From: Clostridiales bacterium
GTDB taxonomy: Bacteria; Bacillota; Clostridia; Oscillospirales; Acutalibacteraceae
DNA: 32,879 nucleotides
Assembly (NCBI GenBank): GCA_021202245.1
Contig: JAJQDK010000023.1
Location: 1-32,879 of the forward strand
Reading direction: 5' to 3'
The notes under the pieces are model-generated. The model worked only from the letters and a program-made list of their open reading frames with translations. It ran no database searches and had not been told where the DNA came from. Made by a program: the position numbers and the translations under genes. Shown here one piece after another: positions 1 through 6,980 of the stretch. Position 1 is the first letter of the stretch. Each line of letters opens with the position of its first letter.

Positions 1-467
1 ATTACACAGACATAGGGATTTATTTGCGCAATTTCAGCTTTAAGCGCATCGGTTTTTTTCATTCCGAGATGGCTCACCATATACTGCTGACGATTAAGAT
101 TGCTCGGCTCTACCGTGTCAAAATCAATCAGATGAAGCGTACCCACGCCTGTTCTCGCAAGCATAAGAGCTATGTTTGAGCCGAGCCCTCCCAAGCCTGC
201 AATCGCAACCCGCGAAGCCTTTACCTTTTGATAAACCTTCGGAGTGTGACGGGCGCTGAGCATAGCTTCAAATTCATCGCTGTCGGGCATTTTGCCCTTT
301 TCTATCAGAACAATTTCATCCTCAGAGCTCACCGATACGTTTTCATTTGTCTGAAATCCGTTGATAATCATTACAAGACCGTCGGTTCGACAGCCCAGCT
401 CCTGCGCAACGGAATAAAGCGTTGACGAGCTTACCTCACGCAGCCTTCCGTTTATCTTAATTTTCAT
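1..467 (-). CDS. thiF: ThiF-type adenylyltransferase with N-terminal ThiS-like domain (3' end cut by window)
   Basis: Activates the C-terminal glycine of the sulfur carrier ThiS by adenylation, for thiazole synthesis in thiamine production. The reading frame runs off the window edge, so only about 155 residues are visible. Residues 1 to about 61 form a ubiquitin/ThiS-like domain (begins MKIKINGRLREV). From about residue 80 the E1-like Rossmann fold starts: GLGGLGSN nucleotide loop, then LIDFD and the VEPSNLNRQQ motif typical of ThiF/MoeB. The ThiS-like head is known in clostridial ThiF proteins and lacks a terminal Gly-Gly, so it is not itself a carrier. It starts 9 bp after thiS; the GGGGGAGG in the thiS glycine codons may act as its ribosome binding site. 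Expected to share the TPP riboswitch upstream of thiS. Confidence 0.93.
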   Translation of the reverse strand, partial: MKIKINGRLREVSSSTLYSVAQELGCRTDGLVMIINGFQTNENVSVSSEDEIVLIEKGKMPDSDEFEAMLSARHTPKVYQKVKASRVAIAGLGGLGSNIALMLARTGVGTLHLIDFDTVEPSNLNRQQYMVSHLGMKKTDALKAEIAQINPYVCV

Positions 468-476
468 AGAGATTTA

Positions 477-671
477 TCAGCCTCCCCCCACAAAGCTTAC
501 AATTTCCACTTTGTCGCCGTCGGCAAGCACGGTTTCGCCGTACATTGACTTCGGCAAGATTTCACCGTTAAGCTCAACGGCAATTCTATTGGGATTATAG
601 CCGTTGCCGTTCAGATATTCACTCAGTTTGATTGAGCGTTCGTTCAATTCTTTTCCGTTGATGCAAATCAT
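477..671 (-). CDS. thiS: Sulfur carrier protein ThiS
   Basis: Small ubiquitin-fold protein (64 residues) that carries the sulfur used to build the thiazole ring of thiamine. It begins MICINGKEL, has the beta-grasp pattern expected of ThiS, and ends in FVGGG, the Gly-Gly tail that ThiF adenylates and that becomes a thiocarboxylate. A longer reading frame opens at 713, but that part lies inside the terminator hairpin of the riboswitch. The ATG at 671 is preceded by AGGGAGGAAAAT-like ribosome binding sequence (complement of CCCTCCTT, 678-685), so it is the chosen start. First gene of a thiS-thiF unit, controlled by the TPP riboswitch just upstream. Confidence 0.95.
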   Translation of the reverse strand: MICINGKELNERSIKLSEYLNGNGYNPNRIAVELNGEILPKSMYGETVLADGDKVEIVSFVGGG

Positions 672-688
672 ATTTTCCCTCCTTAACC

Positions 689-721
689 AAAAACAGAGTA
701 TGCCGAAAGACACACTCTGTT
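689..721 (-). terminator. Intrinsic terminator of the TPP riboswitch expression platform
   Basis: On the minus strand AACAGAGTGTG and CATACTCTGTT pair around an 8-base loop and are followed by a run of five T. It lies between the riboswitch aptamer and the thiS ribosome binding site, where a ligand-controlled transcription terminator is expected. Confidence 0.88.
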
Positions 722-733
722 AAAAGCAATTTA

Positions 734-815
734 TGTCCCTACGTTGGCATTATCCAAATCAGGTTGACGGTCGAAATGTAGTCATTTCCTCTCAGCCGTT
801 CGGCTCCCGTGTTGT
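734..815 (-). promoter_or_regulatory. TPP riboswitch (THI element)
   Basis: The minus strand carries the conserved TPP aptamer words in order: ACGGGAGCCGAACGG, GGCTGAGAGG, ACCGTCAACCTGATTTGG, ATAATGCCAACGTAGGGA. These match the pyrimidine-sensor CUGAGA and the pyrophosphate-sensor CCUGAU...GCGUAGGGA signature. It sits between a promoter and a terminator ahead of thiS. Binding of thiamine pyrophosphate is expected to favour termination and shut off thiS-thiF. Confidence 0.96.
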
Positions 816-844
816 ATTGAATTTTGCGATTAAACTTCCTATTT

Positions 845-873
845 ATTATAATATCCTTTTATTAAAATGTAAA
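845..873 (-). promoter_or_regulatory. Sigma-A type promoter of thiS-thiF
   Basis: On the minus strand TTTACA (868-873) and TATAAT (845-850) are separated by 17 bases. The start would fall near 838, about 23 bases before the TPP aptamer. Confidence 0.8.
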
Positions 874-955
874 CCCTTATTTTTAAATAAACTGAGAATA
901 TAAACAAATTTGTCTGCTAATGCCCTGCCTGCGGCTTAGGATAACAGGTTAAAGC

Positions 956-1171
956 TTATTCAAAAAGAGCGCTCATCATATTTTTTATTTTTTCTTTGCG
1001 CCTTTCGGTTTCAAGTTTGTCAAGGAAATAGCTTCCCTCTTCAAAAACGAGGACATCGCCCTCCTTTATATTTTGGGGGAGGGATGTAATATCAAGCGAA
1101 ACACATTCGCCGTTTTCACATTCAAGAACAGCCCTTGCGCCCTCGATTCTGTCTAAAGTGAATTTTTTCAT
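956..1171 (-). CDS. DUF3006 family protein
   Basis: A 71-residue protein with a small beta-barrel-like front (MKKFTLDRIEGARAVLE, with acidic ECENGECVSLD) and a charged helical tail rich in Lys/Arg/Glu. This matches the DUF3006 family, whose function is unknown and which is often found next to exported ComEC/Rec2-like metallo-beta-lactamase proteins. Here it begins two bases after the stop of such a gene, so the two are almost certainly cotranscribed and translationally coupled. No signal peptide or membrane segment is visible. No clear terminator follows it before the thiS promoter. Confidence 0.82.
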   Translation of the reverse strand: MKKFTLDRIEGARAVLECENGECVSLDITSLPQNIKEGDVLVFEEGSYFLDKLETERRKEKIKNMMSALFE

Positions 1172-1173
1172 TT

Positions 1174-2106
1174 TCAGTTATTCCTTTCAATAGAGTCGCC
1201 GTTTGTTTCAACGCTGTTCTCGCTGCCGTCGGTAGTGACCTTTACGGTTTTGTCATGGTCTGTTCTGTAGATTTCCGCATTAAACTGCTCCAACAATTCC
1301 AAGGTGGATTCGTGGGGATGACCGTAGTCGTTGCCCTCGCCTACAGAAATAACCGCAATACCGGGATTAACATTATAAAGAAAATCCTCTGTCGTAGATG
1401 TATTGCTTCCGTGATGTCCGACTTTAAGCACATCCGCTGACATATTATATGTAATTTCAGATAGCTCCTCTTCCTCGGCATCGCCTGTAAAAAGGAATTT
1501 GGTGCTGCCGTAGGTAATTTTTAGGACGATTGAGCAATTATTTAAATCACTTTCGTTAATAGTGACGGGACCGAGGATGTCAACCGAGCAGCCATCCTCT
1601 TCAAATATATTCATTCCTGCTGTTGCAGAGGTGATTTTTAAGCCTTTGTCGGATACGGCAGTCAGGAGATTTTCGTAGGTCTTGGTGGTTGTGCCGACGT
1701 TCGGCATATATACCTGCCCTATGTCGGTATTTTCTACAACATAAGTCATTGAACCGATGTGGTCGGCGTGAGGATGAGTTGCAATGAGATAATCAATTTG
1801 CGAATATCCGAGGTTGTCTATATAGCTTACAATTCCTTCTCCTTCTCCGCTTACTCCTGCATCAATCAGCATAGACTGAGCGTTAGGCAGCTCGATAAAA
1901 ATCGAATCGCCCTGCCCTACGTCGAGAAAATGGCAGACAAGACTGCCGCCCTGCGGTGTCAGCTCCTCTTCCTCGTTTAAAAAATCGCTCAAATCAAATT
2001 CAAAATACGCACACGAACAAAATGTGATACATACCGCAAGCAGAGCGCAGAGAACGGAAGCAGCCCGAATTTTTAAAAATTTTATCTTATTTCTGTTTCG
2101 TTTCAT
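1174..2106 (-). CDS. Exported ComEC/Rec2-like metallo-beta-lactamase-fold hydrolase, putative lipoprotein
   Basis: 310 residues. A basic start and hydrophobic segment (residues 13-30) end in FCSC; Cys32 may be a lipidation site, though the lipobox is not ideal. From residue 56 comes the ComEC C-terminal hydrolase fold: FLDVGQGDS (60-68), LIDAG (80-84), and the metal-binding HPHADH (111-116). Later elements are LFTGDAEEEE, VLKVGHHGS and GHPHESTLELL, all typical of this exported subfamily. The membrane channel of full ComEC is absent, so this is the soluble relative; a role in extracellular nucleic acid or phosphoester hydrolysis is inferred. GAGAGGT precedes the ATG. It pairs with the DUF3006 gene. 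Its leader contains the dispersed repeat at 2130-2289. Confidence 0.88.
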   Translation of the reverse strand: MKRNRNKIKFLKIRAASVLCALLAVCITFCSCAYFEFDLSDFLNEEEELTPQGGSLVCHFLDVGQGDSIFIELPNAQSMLIDAGVSGEGEGIVSYIDNLGYSQIDYLIATHPHADHIGSMTYVVENTDIGQVYMPNVGTTTKTYENLLTAVSDKGLKITSATAGMNIFEEDGCSVDILGPVTINESDLNNCSIVLKITYGSTKFLFTGDAEEEELSEITYNMSADVLKVGHHGSNTSTTEDFLYNVNPGIAVISVGEGNDYGHPHESTLELLEQFNAEIYRTDHDKTVKVTTDGSENSVETNGDSIERNN

Positions 2107-2129
2107 AGATACCTCTCATTTTTCTGTTT

Positions 2130-2289
2130 TTTAACTCGGAACAAAGCCCGATGTAAGCTTGCTTAACATCGCAACCTCGCCGCAGGAGCGTTAGCTCCTC
2201 AGTGTTTCAGTGGAAGATTACAACTCCCTCTGAAATGACGAATGGCACCCGCCGCCTTAGAGGCGGGGACATCTTTGCATAAGTTATAT
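2130..2289. repeat. Dispersed multi-hairpin intergenic repeat, long copy A
   Basis: About 104 bases here (from GGAGCGTTAGCTCC at 2185 to ATAAGTTATA at 2288) match 21560-21664 with only a handful of changes. It folds into hairpins: CGATGTAAGC/GCTTAACATCG, GGAGC-GTTA-GCTCC, TTTCAG...CTGAAA, and CCCGCC...GGCGGG. The left end (TTAACTCGGA) matches short copies at 21691, 21945 and 23969. It lies between the putative promoter and the start of the ComEC-like gene, so it would be in that mRNA leader. Confidence 0.85.
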
Positions 2290-2294
2290 CTTCT

Positions 2295-2322
2295 ATTTTA
2301 CAGCAAATAAATATTTTTTCAA
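2295..2322 (-). promoter_or_regulatory. Putative promoter of the ComEC-like/DUF3006 pair
   Basis: On the minus strand TTGAAA (2317-2322) and TAAAAT (2295-2300) with a 16-base spacer. The whole dispersed repeat would then be transcribed as a 5' leader of about 180 bases. Confidence 0.5.
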
Positions 2323-2363
2323 GCTTTGATTTAAAGGCTGCAAAATCACCGCCTTTATAAAGG

Positions 2364-2410
2364 AAAAAGCAGGACTGTATACCGACAAGAGCGGCGCAGT
2401 CCTGCTTTTG
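2364..2410 (-). terminator. Intrinsic terminator of the marR-ABC operon
   Basis: AAAAAGCAGGACTG (2364-2377) pairs with CAGTCCTGCTTTT (2397-2409). On the minus strand the hairpin ends in TTTTT, about 30 bases after the stop of the last exporter gene. A shorter T run on the other side could allow function on the plus strand. Confidence 0.85.
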
Positions 2411-2440
2411 TATAATAAAGAAAATGTCAGCAAGAAATAT

Positions 2441-4345
2441 TTAAGCTGTTTTTCCCGTATAGAGCTGATAGTATTTGCCCTTTTTCTCCAAGAGCTGATC
2501 GTGAGTTCCGCGCTCGATTATTCTTCCTTGCTCAAGAACCATAATGCAGTCCGAATTTTGAATAGTAGACAGGCGGTGAGCTATAACAAAGGTTGTTCTG
2601 CCCTGCATCAGCTTATCCATACTGTCCTGAACCATTCTTTCGGTGCGTGTATCAATAGAGCTTGTTGCCTCATCAAGAATAAGAGCGGGCGGATCCGCAA
2701 CAGCCGCACGAGCTATTGCAAGCATCTGCCGTTGTCCCTGGCTGAGATTTCCGCCGTCACCCGTTAATACTGTGTTGTAGCCTTCGGGAAACTTGCGGAT
2801 AAAGCTGTCTGCGTTGGCAAGCTTTGCCGCTGCAACAACCTCTTCATCGGTTGCGTCAAGTCTGCCGTAACGGATATTTTCCATTACGGTACCCGTAAAC
2901 AGGTGAGTATCCTGCAAAACGATACCGAGCGAACGTCTTAAATCAGCCTTTTTAATCTTATTGATATTTATGCCGTCATAACGAATCTTGCCGTCCTGAA
3001 TATCATAGAAGCGGTTGATAAGATTGGTTATTGTAGTTTTTCCGGCGCCGGTTGAGCCTACAAAGGCAATCTTCTGTCCGGGTGTTGCGTACAGTTCTAT
3101 ATTGTGAAGCACCATATTGTTGTCGTTATAGCCGAAATCAACGTCATCCATTACAAGCGCACCCTGAAGCTCTTTGTACTCTACCTCGCCTGTTTCCTGA
3201 TGAGTGTGCTTCCAAGCCCAAAGTCCTGTATGCTCGTTTGTTTCAACAAGTCTGCCGTTTTCTTTCTTTGCATTTACAAGAGTAACGTAGCCGTTGTCCT
3301 CCTCGGGCTTTTCGTCAAGCAAATTGAATATACGCTCAGCGCCGGCAAGCGCCATTATTATGCTGTTAAACTGCTGGTTTACCTGGGTAATCGGCTGGGT
3401 GAAGCTCTTGTTAAACGTGAGGAAGCTTACGAGCGCGCCTACGGTAAGACTGCCCACTGAGTTGAGGGCGAGCAGGCTGCCTATAATTGCGCAAAGCACA
3501 TAGCTTACATTGCCGAGCTGCGCATTAACAGGCATAAGTATATTTGCAAATTTATTGGCATTGTAAGCGCTTTCATAGAGCTTATCGTTAAGCTCTTCAA
3601 ATTCTTCGATACTCTTTTCCTCGTGATTAAACACCTTAACGACCTTTTGACCGTTCATCATCTCTTCAATGTAGCCGTTTTCCTTACCTAAATTCCTTTG
3701 CTGGGCAAGGAAGTATTTGCTGCTTCTTGAGCCGAGTGCCCTTACGCAGAGGAGCATAACTACAACCATTGCAAGAGTTACCAACGTAAGCGTTATACTC
3801 AAGGATATCATACTGATAAGCACGCTTACTATAGTAATTACCGCCTGGAAAATCTGGGTAAGGCTTTGGCTTATCATTTGGCGGAGAGTATCGACATCGT
3901 TGGTGTAGATACTCATTATATCGCCGTGAGAGTGGGTATCAAAATATTTTACGGGAAGCTTCTGCATATGCTCAAATATTTCGCTTCTTACATTCCTCAA
4001 AGTGCCCTGAGAAACATTTACCATTATTCTTGAATACGCATATGTGGCAAGCACGCCTGCCAAATAGAAGGCGGCTACCCTTAAGATTGCGGAAATAAGA
4101 GGTCCGAAATCGGGGTTTGTTTGTCCCATCATCGGCGTAATATAGTCGTCAATAAGCGTTTGAATAAACAGGGTTCCCTGAACATTTGAAAGTACGCTTA
4201 TAACAATACAAACCAAAACCACTATCATATGCACCGTGTATTTTTTAAACATAAGTCCGAGTATACGGCCCAAAACCTTCATCGGTTTTTGCGCTCTTGC
4301 TCCGGTATCCGGTTTTCTGTTTCTTCCGCCCATAGGTCCCGGCAT
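2441..4345 (-). CDS. ABC exporter half-transporter, consensus ATPase subunit (TM288/MdlB-like)
   Basis: 634 residues: an N-terminal six-helix membrane domain (about 30-330) fused to an ATPase domain (about 385-625). Walker A is GSTGAGKTT, Walker B ILDEATSSID with the catalytic Glu present, and the switch His is in IAHRLST. The signature is LSQGQ instead of LSGGQ, as in the TM288 half of heterodimeric exporters. A loop of about 40 residues (around 345-385, including GLWAWKH) links the two domains, a common feature of the Firmicutes subgroup. It follows the partner half-transporter by two bases and has its own AAAGGAGAG site. With that partner it should form one export pump; the substrate is unknown, but the upstream MarR regulator suggests drug or metabolite efflux. 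Confidence 0.93.
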   Translation of the reverse strand: MPGPMGGRNRKPDTGARAQKPMKVLGRILGLMFKKYTVHMIVVLVCIVISVLSNVQGTLFIQTLIDDYITPMMGQTNPDFGPLISAILRVAAFYLAGVLATYAYSRIMVNVSQGTLRNVRSEIFEHMQKLPVKYFDTHSHGDIMSIYTNDVDTLRQMISQSLTQIFQAVITIVSVLISMISLSITLTLVTLAMVVVMLLCVRALGSRSSKYFLAQQRNLGKENGYIEEMMNGQKVVKVFNHEEKSIEEFEELNDKLYESAYNANKFANILMPVNAQLGNVSYVLCAIIGSLLALNSVGSLTVGALVSFLTFNKSFTQPITQVNQQFNSIIMALAGAERIFNLLDEKPEEDNGYVTLVNAKKENGRLVETNEHTGLWAWKHTHQETGEVEYKELQGALVMDDVDFGYNDNNMVLHNIELYATPGQKIAFVGSTGAGKTTITNLINRFYDIQDGKIRYDGININKIKKADLRRSLGIVLQDTHLFTGTVMENIRYGRLDATDEEVVAAAKLANADSFIRKFPEGYNTVLTGDGGNLSQGQRQMLAIARAAVADPPALILDEATSSIDTRTERMVQDSMDKLMQGRTTFVIAHRLSTIQNSDCIMVLEQGRIIERGTHDQLLEKKGKYYQLYTGKTA

Positions 4346-4347
4346 AA

Positions 4348-6096
4348 TTACATCTCTCCTTTCTCGTCAAAATCGCCGCTGCCGCCCGTTTGAGCGGCAT
4401 ATATCTCGCTGTAAATCGGGCTTGCTTTGAGAAGCTCGTCACTTGTTCCGACAGCGCTGATTTTTCCGTCGTCCATTACAATAATTTTATCTGCGTTTTC
4501 AACGCTTGAAACACGCTGGGAAATAATAATTTTTGTAGTATTGGGGATTTCCTCACTGAAGGCTCTGCGGATTTTGGCGTCCGTTGCGGTATCAACTGCG
4601 CTTGTAGAGTCATCAAGAATGAGTATCTTCGGCTTTTTGAGCAGAGCTCTTGCTATGCAAATTCTCTGCTTTTGACCGCCCGAAACATTCGTGCCGCCCT
4701 GCTCGATATAGGTGTTGTATTTGTCGGGGAAGCTCTGAATGAAGTCGTCGGCGCAAGCAAGCTTGCAGACGTTTATACATTCCTCTTCCGTAGCGTTTTC
4801 ATTGCCCCACCTGAGGTTATCGAGAATTGTACCGCTGAAAAGCACATTTGACTGAAGCACAACGGATACCTCGTCACGCAGGGTTTTTAAATCGTAGGCT
4901 TTTACATTCTTTCCGCCCACATAAACCTCGCCGTCGGTGGTGTCGTACAATCTGCCTATAAGGTTTACAAGGCTTGTTTTTGAGCTGCCCGTGCCGCCGA
5001 TGACACCGATGGTTTCTCCTGATTTTATCGAAAGATTTATATCAGACAAAATCGGCTTTTCGGCAGTTTTATTATAGCTGAACGATACATTTTTAAAGTC
5101 AATGCTGCCGTCCTCAACCTTATAATCGGGATTTTCGGGATTTGTGAGGTCGGATTGCTCATTAAGCACGCCTGCAACACGCTTTGCGCTTGCAATGCTC
5201 ATAGTCAGCATTACAAATATCATTGCAAGCATAAGCAGACTCATAAGTATATTCATACAGTAGGTAAGCATACTTGTAAGCTCCCCGGTAGTAAGCGTTT
5301 CGGAAACTATCATATTAGCGCCGAGCCAGTTAATGGCAATCAACGAGCCGTAAACGGCAAACATCATTACCGGAGATACGGAAGCCATTGCTCCCTCAGC
5401 CTTTACAAAGAGCTTATAAAGATTATTAGCCGCCTTGTTGAATTTTTTTACCTCATAATCCTCACGTACAAAGGATTTTACAACACGGATTGCCGAGACG
5501 TTTTCCTGAACGCTTGCGTTAAGCTCATCATACTTTTCAAATACACGGCTAAAATATTTGTAGGTTGACTTAATCAAAAATGTCAGCACTATTCCAAGCA
5601 CAACAATTGCGATAAGATAAACCGAGGCAAGCCTTGCGTTGATAATAAGCGTCATTACCAAAGCGCAAATCAAGCTTATAGGCGCTCTGACGCACATTCT
5701 CAGCAGCATTTGATAAGCGTTTTGAATGTTGGTAACATCGGTTGTCATTCGTGTTACAAGTCCTGCGGTAGAATATTTGTCAATGTTTGCAAACGAGAAG
5801 GACTGAATATTCTTAAACATAGCCTCTCTGAGATTGTGAGCTAAGCCCGCCGACGCCTTTGCTCCGTACTTTCCACCCATTATACCGGCAAAAAGACCGA
5901 TTAAGGCGCAAACCAGCATACATCCGCCGGTTATAAAGATTTGCTGCATATTCCCCGCTGATATGCCGTCGTCAATCATTCTTGACATAAGCAGCGGAAT
6001 AATCATCTCAACAATTACTTCAAGAATCATAAACAGCGGAGTGGCAACAGAAGCCTTGGTGAATTGCTTAATGTGTTTCGCTAAAGTTTTTATCAA
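4348..6096 (-). CDS. ABC exporter half-transporter with degenerate ATPase site (TM287/MdlB-like)
   Basis: 582 residues from the chosen start. A TTG at 6096 is preceded eight bases upstream by AAAGGAG and gives the family-typical beginning MIKTLAKHIKQF; an upstream TTG at 6141 lacks a good site and overlaps the marR end. Membrane domain first, then ATPase with Walker A GGTGSSKTS (Ser for the usual Gly), signature NVSGGQKQR, Walker B ILILDDSTSAVD (Asp in place of catalytic Glu) and ISQRVSSV (Gln in place of the switch His). These changes mark the degenerate half of a heterodimeric exporter, complementing the intact Glu/His of the next gene. Encoded in the marR operon. Confidence 0.92.
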   Translation of the reverse strand: MIKTLAKHIKQFTKASVATPLFMILEVIVEMIIPLLMSRMIDDGISAGNMQQIFITGGCMLVCALIGLFAGIMGGKYGAKASAGLAHNLREAMFKNIQSFSFANIDKYSTAGLVTRMTTDVTNIQNAYQMLLRMCVRAPISLICALVMTLIINARLASVYLIAIVVLGIVLTFLIKSTYKYFSRVFEKYDELNASVQENVSAIRVVKSFVREDYEVKKFNKAANNLYKLFVKAEGAMASVSPVMMFAVYGSLIAINWLGANMIVSETLTTGELTSMLTYCMNILMSLLMLAMIFVMLTMSIASAKRVAGVLNEQSDLTNPENPDYKVEDGSIDFKNVSFSYNKTAEKPILSDINLSIKSGETIGVIGGTGSSKTSLVNLIGRLYDTTDGEVYVGGKNVKAYDLKTLRDEVSVVLQSNVLFSGTILDNLRWGNENATEEECINVCKLACADDFIQSFPDKYNTYIEQGGTNVSGGQKQRICIARALLKKPKILILDDSTSAVDTATDAKIRRAFSEEIPNTTKIIISQRVSSVENADKIIVMDDGKISAVGTSDELLKASPIYSEIYAAQTGGSGDFDEKGEM

Positions 6097-6127
6097 TTTG
6101 AATACTCCTTTCCGTACACCTTTAATT

Positions 6128-6627
6128 TCATAAATTTTCAATACCCTTTCTTAGCTTTTTGATTAAATACACAAATGTCTTTTGTTCTTCTTCCGTGAGA
6201 AGGCTGTTTAACCGCCGGTTATTATCTGCAATAGATTTATCAATTATATGGCATACAGACACGCCTTTATCGGTAAGAATTATTTTTTTAGCCTTGCATC
6301 ACTTTCAATCGAAATGCGTCTTATGTAATTCTTTTTCTCCATCAGCTTGAGTATGCTGGTAACGGTGGAACGAGCTATGGCAAATTCCGCCTCAATATCC
6401 TTTTGAAAAATATCATTTTCACGGTTGATATACAAATACTTGATTATCCACCCGTGCATTACCGTAACCTGTTCCACACCTGCTTTTGTCGCAATGGCGA
6501 TTAGCTTACGGTTAAGGATATTATCCAGCGCTTTTATCTCACGACTGATAAAGTCCGGTGATTCATCAAAATTCTTTTGCTCAAATTTTTGAAGCAGGCA
6601 ATTTTGAGAAGCACACTCCGAATCCAT
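6128..6627 (-). CDS. MarR family transcriptional regulator, apparent one-base frameshift at an A7 run
   Basis: A MarR-type winged-helix repressor that would control the exporter genes behind it. The first 115 codons (6627 to 6283) cover the N-terminal helices, the recognition region (FAIARSTVTSILKLMEKKNYI) and the wing (RRISIESDARLKK), then hit TAA at 6280. The frame shifted by one base continues naturally as IILTDKGVSVCHIIDKSIA and the LLTEEEQKTF dimerisation helix, ending at 6128. The break lies in seven A on the coding strand (6283-6289); eight would restore a 166-residue protein of normal length. The phase is A AAA AAA followed directly by UAA, so real disruption, slippage and sequence error are all possible. 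The ATG at 6627 has AGGAGGT six bases upstream. Confidence 0.85.
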
Positions 6628-6658
6628 ACAAACACCTCCTGCCTTATTCTACAAAAAA

Positions 6659-6676
6659 TTGTTAAATTATTAACCG
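6659..6676. promoter_or_regulatory. Rex-box-like palindrome in the marR leader
   Basis: TTGTTAAATTATTAACCG matches TTGTTAA-N4-TTAACAA, the clostridial Rex consensus, at 12 of 14 fixed positions. It is between the marR -10 element and its start codon. It could instead be the MarR autoregulatory operator, since MarR sites are also AT-rich palindromes. Confidence 0.45.
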
Positions 6677-6705
6677 TTCGATATAAAACATTTTCTGCGT
6701 ATTTT

Positions 6706-6733
6706 ATTATACACCTTTCAGAGTGTAAGTTAA
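6706..6733 (-). promoter_or_regulatory. Putative marR operon promoter with overlapping inverted repeat
   Basis: On the minus strand TTAACT (6728-6733), 16 bases, TATAAT (6706-6711). Within the spacer TACAC and GTGTA form an inverted repeat eight bases apart, a plausible operator. The same TTACACTC...GTGTA word pair recurs in the hairpin at 6930-6949. Confidence 0.55.
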
Positions 6734-6879
6734 CAAGCAAATTAAATGTTCACACAATTTTCAGATTCAGACTTATTTTGAAATATTTTCAAGGTTAAAT
6801 TGCAAAATTCAATAATATATTTCTCGTTTTGACCTTTTAATTAAATATGCAAGTATTTTAAAAAATATTTCATTTTATA

Positions 6880-6908
6880 TTGACAATGAATATTTGCGGT
6901 GTTAGAAT
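6880..6908 (+). promoter_or_regulatory. Strong promoter of the ATP-grasp operon
   Basis: Consensus TTGACA (6880-6885), 17 bases, TAGAAT (6903-6908). Transcription would begin near 6915, only a few bases ahead of the hairpin at 6921. Confidence 0.82.
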
Positions 6909-6920
6909 ATTAACATAAAC

Positions 6921-6959
6921 AAAGGCGTTTTACACTCAAATTGTGTAAAGCGCCTTTTT
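6921..6959 (+). terminator. Terminator-like hairpin at the very 5' end of the ATP-grasp mRNA
   Basis: AAAGGCGTTTTACAC (6921-6935) pairs over 15 positions (one G-T wobble) with GTGTAAAGCGCCTTT (6943-6957), with a 7-base loop and five T at 6955-6959. The ribosome binding site AAGGAGG starts at 6967. It has the form of an intrinsic terminator but lies between promoter and gene, so it may be an attenuator or a 5' stabilising structure. Confidence 0.75.
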
Positions 6960-6980
6960 GGCGTTAAGGAGGAAGTTAGA

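Larger units (their letters stand above)
6628..6980. other. Divergent intergenic region between marR and the ATP-grasp operon
   Basis: 353 bases, very AT-rich, no gene. It holds a marR promoter with inverted repeats on the minus strand, a strong promoter on the plus strand, and a terminator-like hairpin just before the ATP-grasp start codon, each listed separately. Confidence 0.8.

Noticed and set aside
477-713. Longer form of ThiS from 713
   Set aside because: The extra 14 codons lie in the terminator hairpin of the riboswitch, and the ATG at 671 has a good ribosome binding site.
2441-6627. Bacteriocin export or immunity locus
   Set aside because: The exporter halves lack a C39 peptidase domain and no small precursor peptide with a double-glycine leader was seen nearby; a MarR-controlled efflux pump is the simpler reading.
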